Source of the DNA: Moraxellaceae bacterium UBA2032
GTDB lineage: Bacteria > Pseudomonadota > Gammaproteobacteria > Pseudomonadales > Moraxellaceae
DNA length: 11,540 bases
Direction of reading: 5' to 3'
Assembly: GCA_002333125.1 (NCBI GenBank)
Contig: DDBM01000099.1
Span: forward strand, 4,706-16,245
Shown: in pieces, positions 6,543 through 11,540 of the stretch
Position numbering within the stretch: the stretch's first letter is position 1
Layout of the letters: every line of letters begins with the position of its first letter
Program-made: the position numbers and the translations under genes
Notes under the pieces: generated by a model
What the model saw: the letters and a program-made list of their open reading frames with translations, nothing else
Databases searched by the model: none
Told to the model about the DNA's origin: nothing

Positions 6543-7538
6543 CTACTGTTGTTTTTTTTTGCGATATTCTATAGGGGTGACATTTGTCCACCGCTTAAAA
6601 GCGCGATAAAAAGTGCTTGGCTCAGAAAACCCTGTTAAATACACAATCTGCTCTATACTTTCACTGGTTTGCGCCAATAAACGCTTGGCCAAACGACACC
6701 GATAATCCGCAAGCACCTGATTAAAACTGGTTTGTGCATCAGCCAATTGGCTTCGCAGGCGACGCGGTAAAATACCTAAACGTTGCGCCACAGTTTCTAA
6801 ACTGGTTGTGCCACTTTCTAAAGACTCACCGATAGCACGTCTTACCTCGGCCACCAAATCAAAACGAGCTAATTCTTGTAACTTTTCGTGGGCTAGTTGC
6901 TCATGAAAACGTAATAACTCTGGCTCGGCTTGCCAAATACGCGTTTTTAATACTTCGGGCTTAAAGTACAAACGAATTTCATCTGCCCCTAACACTACAG
7001 GACAGCCATAAACACGCTCATATTCCTCGGCATCAGCCCCTTCATGATGGTTAAAATAAATCATCAATGGTTGAAATTGCCCTTCGGAAACAAAGCGAAA
7101 AAAACGTAATACCGCTACCATAATACATTCGGAGGTATGATGAAAAGTGGCATCATTGAGCATATTAGCCAAATAACACTCGTCTTCAGTAACCACTAAC
7201 TCTGCTTGTAATATGTCGCTAATTAAGCGTTGGTAAGCCAATACTCGCTTTAAACCTTCTCCAAAGGTAGAGCTACTTAAAAACAAATACTCTAATACCT
7301 GCCCCCTATATAACGGAAGATGCTCGCCTAAATGAAGACCAATTTGAGGATCTTTAGAGACTTTTTGGGCAGACTGCCAAAAAGCTAATTGCGCGCCAGA
7401 CGGTGTTCGAGCATTGGTATCCAAATGATTTAAACCAACACCTGCCCCCATTAATACCTGCTCGGCAGGTAAGCCCGCGTTACGCATAGCCTGATACACA
7501 AAACGCAATAAAATTGCGGCATCGGTACGTTCGGACAT
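6543..7538 (-). CDS. AraC-family transcriptional regulator with N-terminal ligand-binding domain
   Basis: A 331-residue DNA-binding regulator. Residues about 15-205 resemble the Arabinose_bd-type domain found in OruR/ArgR-like AraC proteins, with the characteristic region GAQLAFWQSAQKVSKDPQIGLHLGE (48-72). The C-terminal 235-329 is the double helix-turn-helix: first helix pair SLETVAQRLGILPRRLRSQL, second SIEQIVYLTGFSEPSTFYRAFKRW followed by TNVTPIEYR, the standard AraC signature. The effector is not predictable. The ATG at 7538 has a good Shine-Dalgarno (AAGGAAA, 7544-7550). The start is 30 bp after the stop of the YqfO-like gene, so it is probably the last gene of the nhaA operon. The coding strand carries a run of nine A near the 3' end, encoding the KKK of YRKKKQQ; slippage there would alter only the tail. 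Confidence 0.9.
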   Translation of the reverse strand: MSERTDAAILLRFVYQAMRNAGLPAEQVLMGAGVGLNHLDTNARTPSGAQLAFWQSAQKVSKDPQIGLHLGEHLPLYRGQVLEYLFLSSSTFGEGLKRVLAYQRLISDILQAELVVTEDECYLANMLNDATFHHTSECIMVAVLRFFRFVSEGQFQPLMIYFNHHEGADAEEYERVYGCPVVLGADEIRLYFKPEVLKTRIWQAEPELLRFHEQLAHEKLQELARFDLVAEVRRAIGESLESGTTSLETVAQRLGILPRRLRSQLADAQTSFNQVLADYRCRLAKRLLAQTSESIEQIVYLTGFSEPSTFYRAFKRWTNVTPIEYRKKKQQ

Positions 7539-7568
7539 AACACTTTCCTTTAAAATCGGTTGCGGCTA

Positions 7569-7892
7569 TTAGGCATCTAGGTTGAGCTGAGCCAATTCAA
7601 GCACATCATAAGCAGGCTCTTCGTAAGGATGACTTTGTTTAAGTGCCACAATCGCTGCGGCTATATATTCTTTGGTACAAACCATCTCCACTTTATATTC
7701 GGCCACTTGTTCTATCACATCATGCGTTCCTAAAAAAGGCTTAGCATCTGCTAGGGGGCGAAACTGCCCCACCCCCAACACTTGCCATGCACAACAATCA
7801 TAATTGCCTATGCGCCCTGCTCCCGCATTAAACATCGCTGTTTTAACACGCTCTACATGACTAGGCGGCGCATAAAAAGTTACTTTATACAT
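7569..7892 (-). CDS. YqfO/NIF3-like small protein
   Basis: A 107-residue protein matching the stand-alone form of the PII/CutA-like domain that is inserted in bacterial NIF3 (YqfO) proteins. It shows MYKVTFYAPPSHVERVKTAMF at the N-terminus, the GAGRIGNYDCCAW segment (24-36), GQFRPL, and the strongly conserved HPYEEPAYDV (88-97). It lacks the two flanking NIF3 metal-binding halves, so it is not a full NIF3. The biochemical role is unknown; such proteins are sometimes mislabelled as structural toxins. The ATG overlaps the nhaA stop by 8 nt (ATGTATAA) and there is no clear Shine-Dalgarno, so translation probably depends on ribosomes finishing nhaA. Confidence 0.88.
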   Translation of the reverse strand: MYKVTFYAPPSHVERVKTAMFNAGAGRIGNYDCCAWQVLGVGQFRPLADAKPFLGTHDVIEQVAEYKVEMVCTKEYIAAAIVALKQSHPYEEPAYDVLELAQLNLDA

Positions 7893-9069
7893 GATTTTGC
7901 ACAGGTGCTTTATTTAAAAATAACAACCAAAAAACACCCAACACGGCTGACAATAACGAGCCTAACATAATGGCAATTTTGGCCGAAATAATCAGCTCAG
8001 GTGAGTCAAAGGCTAAGACCGCAATAAACATCGACATGGTAAAACCTATACCTGCCAATAAGCCCACACCCACCACATGAGACCAATTCATCCCATCAGG
8101 TAATACCGACCAATTAAGCTTAATAGCCAACCAACTAAACAACAAAATTCCTAAAGGTTTACCCAACATTAAACCTAACATAATGCCTAAACTATGGCTG
8201 CTAAATAATTGGTCTGCCCATGAATCTGGAATCACAATAGCAGTATTTGCTAAGGCGAATAACGGTAAAATAGCAAACGCCACGATGCCTGTTAATTTAT
8301 GCTCTAATATGTAAGAAGGAGAGTCATCTTCGCCATCACCAAAAGGAATCACAAAGGCTAAAATCACGCCTGTAATCGTGGCATGAATCCCTGAGTGCAA
8401 CATACAATACCAAGCAACCGCACCCAACACTAAATACGGTGTTAAGTTGTAAACCTTTAAGCGATTAAGTATGCCTAAAAACACAAAAATAGCCGCCGCT
8501 GCACCCAAATAAGCCCATGCAATGCCTTTACTATAAAAAATAGCAATAATTAAAATTGCGCCTAAATCGTCAATAATTGCCAACGCCACTAAAAATATTT
8601 TTAATGAAACAGGTACTTTATCGCCTAACAGTAATAACACGCCTAAAGCAAATGCAATATCGGTGGCCATAGGAATACCAAAGCCGCTTTGGTAAGGTGT
8701 GCCGCCATTAAAACCATAATGAACCAGCGCAGGCACTAACATACCACCTATTGCAGCAAAAATTGGCAACATGGCAGCTCTAAGTTGACGTAACTCACCT
8801 ATATAAATTTGTCGCTCTATTTCTAAACCAACTAATAAAAAGAAAACTGCCATGAGTGCATCGTTAATAATATGTTCAACACTCATGCCTGCAATTTCAA
8901 TATGCCAAATATGGGTATAACCTTCGGAAAATGAAGAGTTTGCTAAAAATAATGAAACTACGGTACAGATCATTAAAATGATACCCGCTTTACTTTCACT
9001 CTTTAAAAACCGACTTAAAAGACTGGTTAAAATCCATAAGCTAACTATGGGTTTTGACTCTTGCTGCAT
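7885..9069 (-). CDS. nhaA: Na+/H+ antiporter NhaA
   Basis: Inner-membrane antiporter that expels Na+ (or Li+) in exchange for protons, for pH and salt homeostasis. The 394 residues (E. coli about 388) form the expected set of about 12 membrane segments. Key residues are present: TDIAFALGV with the Asp of the unwound TM4 region (D137), the ion-binding pair IDDLGAI (D167, D168) and GKPLGI with the TM10 lysine. ALANTAIV and GIGFTMSMFIA also match the family. The frame is open to a GTG at 9084, but that GTG is part of GTGGAG, a ribosome binding site 9 nt before the ATG at 9069, so I choose 9069. It is the first gene of a minus-strand operon with the YqfO-like and AraC-type genes. The divergent DUF389 gene begins 254 bp away. 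Confidence 0.96.
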   Translation of the reverse strand: MQQESKPIVSLWILTSLLSRFLKSESKAGIILMICTVVSLFLANSSFSEGYTHIWHIEIAGMSVEHIINDALMAVFFLLVGLEIERQIYIGELRQLRAAMLPIFAAIGGMLVPALVHYGFNGGTPYQSGFGIPMATDIAFALGVLLLLGDKVPVSLKIFLVALAIIDDLGAILIIAIFYSKGIAWAYLGAAAAIFVFLGILNRLKVYNLTPYLVLGAVAWYCMLHSGIHATITGVILAFVIPFGDGEDDSPSYILEHKLTGIVAFAILPLFALANTAIVIPDSWADQLFSSHSLGIMLGLMLGKPLGILLFSWLAIKLNWSVLPDGMNWSHVVGVGLLAGIGFTMSMFIAVLAFDSPELIISAKIAIMLGSLLSAVLGVFWLLFLNKAPVQNHV

Positions 9070-9078
9070 TATTAAAAT

Positions 9079-9082
9079 CTCC
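9079..9082 (-). promoter_or_regulatory. Ribosome binding site that sets the nhaA start
   Basis: On the minus strand GGAG is followed by ATTTTAATA (9 nt) and then the ATG at 9069. It overlaps the upstream in-frame GTG at 9084, which itself has no Shine-Dalgarno before it. Confidence 0.6.
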
Positions 9083-9128
9083 ACTATTTAACTTTGGTGC
9101 GCTATCTGCTACAAACATAACTCTTAAA

Positions 9129-9216
9129 ACTTAACGCGATAATTTTGGTGTAATGCGTACATCATGTTTTGCTATCATACTATTTCATCTTTATTTTGTA
9201 GTTAACATACTGTTAA
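9129..9216. other. Divergent nhaA / DUF389 spacer with short inverted motifs
   Basis: Part of the 254-bp spacer (9070-9323) that must hold promoters for both directions. It has a short palindrome TTAAC-N5-GTTAA (9202-9216) and, on the minus strand, a TATGAT -10-like hexamer (9174-9179) about 105 bp from the nhaA start, without a good -35. It also holds ACTTAACGCG (9129-9138) and AATGCGTA (9152-9159), which resemble the two ends of the inverted-repeat elements. None of these is strong enough to name as a defined site. Confidence 0.3.
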
Positions 9217-9323
9217 ATAGCCTATTTTTAGGGCATTTCCTTTTATAAGTTACAAAATAAATTTGAGCTTCTTCTGCAAAATCTCTTATTAAACGCATCC
9301 TAACACAGACGGGGCTAACAAGA

Positions 9324-10655
9324 ATGCTTCATAAAATTGCACAAAATTTTAGTCTAGCCCATGAGCAAGACTCTCCTTTAGCCATACATGACAGCATTGT
9401 AAGCGGCATTATTGTAAGAGGCACAAACTTATGGATTTTAATGCTGGCGATTGTGATTGCGAGTGTTGGGCTCAATATTAACTCAACAGCTGTTATTATT
9501 GGCGCAATGCTTGTTTCGCCATTAATGGGACCTATTATCGGGATTGGTTACGGCTTGGGTACTTATGATTTTGATTTGGTACGTCAAGCAATTAAAAACT
9601 TTTTATTTGCAGTAATTGCCAGCTTAATTGTCTCAACACTCTATTTTAGTGTGTCTCCTATTAACGAAGCACACTCCGAACTACTCGCACGGACTAGCCC
9701 TAATATTTATGATGTATTAATTGCTTTTTTTGGTGGCTTAGCTGGCTTTATTGCGATTGTAAGCCGACAAAAAGGCAATGTTATTACAGGAGTTGCTATT
9801 GCCACCGCATTAATGCCGCCGTTATGTACCGCAGGCTACGGCATAGCAACAAATCAATGGTCTTTTTTGGCAGGCGCACTGTATTTATTTACTATTAATA
9901 CGGTATTTATTGCACTTTCGGCTTTAATTGCCACACGCCTTTTTGGGCAGCCGCTTATTTTACAAACCAACACCGCTAAAAAACAAATCGCTAATAGTTA
10001 TGTCAGTGCCATTGTTTTTTTAACTTTAATTCCAAGCGTCATTTTAGGTATTTCGTTTATTAATCAAGACCACTTTAATCGTTTGGCCAAACGTTTTGTG
10101 AACGACGTTAAAATAGAAAATAATTATCTATTACGCTACGATATTATTCCTTCACGTCGTCAAATTTCACTTACTTTTGGAGGAATAGGACTTACTGATG
10201 CTCAAAAGGAAAATCTAATTCAACAACTTAAGATGCAATCACCTACGGCCGAATTAAACATTCAACAAGGATTTTCATTTTCTCAATTAGGCGATATTAA
10301 TATACAAACCGAATTATTACGCACCGAACTAGCACGCTTACGCGAAAATGTGACTACATTAACGCTGGCCAACCAAGAAAAAACGCTGACCGAACAAAGC
10401 CTTGCTCAAACCTTACTCACCGAGATTCAAACATTTTATCCACAAGTTGTTGCACTTAGTATTGCTAAGACAGAGCAGGCATCCGAAGAGGTAGCCGCCA
10501 ATCAAAAAATCTTGCTAGTAACGCTTGATAAAACAAATAAAAAGCCTGCTGTATTACGTGACACACTCACGACATGGGCAAAAAAACGCTTACAAAACGA
10601 TAACTTAGTGGTTTTAATTAGTCCCGTTACTGCGGCCACAACACCGACACCTTAA
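9324..10655 (+). CDS. DUF389-family membrane protein (uncharacterised)
   Basis: A 443-residue inner-membrane protein. The first half (about 30-246) has six likely membrane segments and the family's two conserved stretches: NSTAVIIGAMLVSPLMGPI (53-71) and GVAIATALMPPLCTAGYGI (156-174). The second half (250-443) is hydrophilic and includes a predicted coiled coil about 330-370 (ELLRTELARLRENVTTL and following), then an alpha/beta-like end. Many DUF389 proteins are shorter and largely the membrane part, so the long soluble tail is notable, though tailed members exist. No function is established; transport or a membrane scaffold are guesses. The ATG at 9324 has only a weak ribosome binding site (GGGG about 10 nt before). 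The epimerase-like gene begins 14 bp after its stop, suggesting an operon. Divergent from nhaA. Confidence 0.85.
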   Translation: MLHKIAQNFSLAHEQDSPLAIHDSIVSGIIVRGTNLWILMLAIVIASVGLNINSTAVIIGAMLVSPLMGPIIGIGYGLGTYDFDLVRQAIKNFLFAVIASLIVSTLYFSVSPINEAHSELLARTSPNIYDVLIAFFGGLAGFIAIVSRQKGNVITGVAIATALMPPLCTAGYGIATNQWSFLAGALYLFTINTVFIALSALIATRLFGQPLILQTNTAKKQIANSYVSAIVFLTLIPSVILGISFINQDHFNRLAKRFVNDVKIENNYLLRYDIIPSRRQISLTFGGIGLTDAQKENLIQQLKMQSPTAELNIQQGFSFSQLGDINIQTELLRTELARLRENVTTLTLANQEKTLTEQSLAQTLLTEIQTFYPQVVALSIAKTEQASEEVAANQKILLVTLDKTNKKPAVLRDTLTTWAKKRLQNDNLVVLISPVTAATTPTP

Positions 10656-10669
10656 TTTTTGGATATTTT

Positions 10670-11540
10670 ATGTTTTTGCTAAAAAATCAATTATTTAGTG
10701 CCTCTATTAGCCCATTAGGTGCAGAGTTACAAAATGTGCAACATTTGGCCACTAACCGAGAATATATGTGGCGCGCTGACCCAGAGTTTTGGGGGCGTAC
10801 TTCGCCTGTTTTGTTTCCGATTGTGGGACGTTTAACCAATAACACGACGCTTATTAATGACCAAGCGTATCAATTACCACAACATGGTTTTGCGCGTGAT
10901 GAAACTTTTACTTGTATAAAACAACGCGATGATTATGCGTTATTTTTACTTAATTCAAATGAGCAAAGTAAACAAAGCTATCCTTTTGATTTTGAGTTAT
11001 TGATTGGTTATTTGCTACAAGACAATACCTTAACCGTGACTTGGCAAGTTAATAATGTTAATTCGGTAATGATGCCTTTTTCAATTGGCGCGCACCCTGC
11101 TTTTTCGACCCAATTACATAGCAATGACCAGTTTGAAGATTACGATATTATTTTTGATAAGCAGCAACAGTATCATGTGTGGCAACTTAACAACGCCATG
11201 CAACTTGTTGATAAAAACATTCCCTTTAAACTAGCACTGCAACAGTTTGCGTTGGATTATCAATACTTTGAAATAGATGCTTTGGTGTTTCCACATCAGC
11301 AAATTAACACGATTTGCCTTCAAAACAGACATCATGGACATGGCGTAAAAGTGGACTTTACAGGCTTTCCCGAAGTGGCCTTATGGACAGCCGATGGCAA
11401 AAATAAACGCTCACCTTTTTTATGTATTGAACCGTGGTTTGGTCATGCCGATTTAGAAGATGGCGCGCCTGATTTAGTAAATAAACGTGGCGTTATTTGC
11501 TTAGCCGCTGGCGACACTTTTAAGGCGCAATATAGTATTG
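10670..11540 (+). CDS. LacX-type aldose 1-epimerase family protein, 3' end cut by window edge
   Basis: Galactose-mutarotase superfamily enzyme, expected to interconvert alpha and beta anomers of an aldose or a hexose phosphate in the cytoplasm; the substrate cannot be told from sequence. Reading from the ATG at 10670 gives 290 open codons to the end of the window; family members are about 290-300 residues, so only the last few are missing. The LacX subgroup pattern is clear at the start: SPLGAELQNV (14-23), EYMWRADPEFWGRTSPVLFP (31-50) and IVGRL (51-55). Catalytic candidates are His72 in QHGFARD, His142 in GAHPAF and Glu254 in CIEPWFG, matching the His/His/Glu of the superfamily. It starts 14 bp after the DUF389 gene with a weak GGAT at 10661-10664, so it is probably in the same transcript. 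Confidence 0.92.
   Translation, partial: MFLLKNQLFSASISPLGAELQNVQHLATNREYMWRADPEFWGRTSPVLFPIVGRLTNNTTLINDQAYQLPQHGFARDETFTCIKQRDDYALFLLNSNEQSKQSYPFDFELLIGYLLQDNTLTVTWQVNNVNSVMMPFSIGAHPAFSTQLHSNDQFEDYDIIFDKQQQYHVWQLNNAMQLVDKNIPFKLALQQFALDYQYFEIDALVFPHQQINTICLQNRHHGHGVKVDFTGFPEVALWTADGKNKRSPFLCIEPWFGHADLEDGAPDLVNKRGVICLAAGDTFKAQYSI

Noticed and set aside
6551..6559. A9 run in the AraC-type gene as a programmed frameshift site
   Set aside because: It lies four codons from the stop, so slippage would change only a few tail residues; no supporting structure is seen.
9067..9084. GTG at 9084 as the nhaA start (399 residues)
   Set aside because: It has no ribosome binding site and is itself part of the GTGGAG that serves the ATG at 9069; family length also fits the shorter form.
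9263..9291. Promoter TTGAGC-17-TTATTA for the DUF389 gene
   Set aside because: Spacing is right, but the -10 hexamer matches consensus at only one of six positions.

Overview
The window looks like chromosomal DNA of a gammaproteobacterium with fairly low G+C (roughly 40% by eye). The gene content supports this: a birA-coaX pair, a YfiR-type periplasmic protein, a YfaZ-type outer-membrane protein, NhaA, an AraC regulator with an N-terminal ligand-binding domain, and a DUF389 membrane protein. The dispersed short repeats suggest a repeat-rich genome, perhaps a Beggiatoa/Thiothrix-like lineage, but that placement is only a guess. I see no phage genes, transposase, CRISPR, tRNA or rRNA.

Layout. 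1-1424 (minus): birA (biotin ligase/repressor) followed 2 bp later by coaX (type III pantothenate kinase), which runs off the left edge. 1425-1685: divergent spacer holding a 99-bp element with terminal inverted repeats (copy A). 1686-2888 (plus): metK, SAM synthetase. 2879-2960: G/C-rich palindromic repeat (copy 1) at a convergent junction. 2967-5460 (minus): a two-gene operon, yfiR-like then a CHASE8-HAMP-HisKA-HATPase-REC hybrid histidine kinase. 5461-5862: 402 bp without a gene, holding a 138-bp element (copy B) whose ends match copy A, then the yfaZ promoter region. 5863-6408 (plus): YfaZ-like outer-membrane protein. 6442-6525: palindromic repeat (copy 2), again at a convergent junction. 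6543-9069 (minus): nhaA, a YqfO/NIF3-like protein and an AraC regulator, tightly packed. 9070-9323: divergent spacer. 9324-11540 (plus): DUF389 membrane protein, then a LacX-type aldose epimerase cut by the right edge.

How it fits together. birA and coaX both serve cofactor metabolism (biotin loading; first step of CoA synthesis), and metK makes the main methyl donor. The most interesting unit is the yfiR/kinase pair. In the known YfiBNR system a periplasmic YfiR controls a CHASE8-HAMP-GGDEF diguanylate cyclase. Here the same kind of sensor region is joined to a histidine kinase and receiver, and no cyclase or YfiB-like lipoprotein is present in the window. This looks like the same envelope-sensing front end wired to phosphorelay output.

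The two repeat families are sorted by position. The palindromic repeat lies at both convergent gene ends. The inverted-repeat elements lie at two of the three divergent starts, and in each case they sit next to or within the likely 5' control region of a gene (metK, yfiR).
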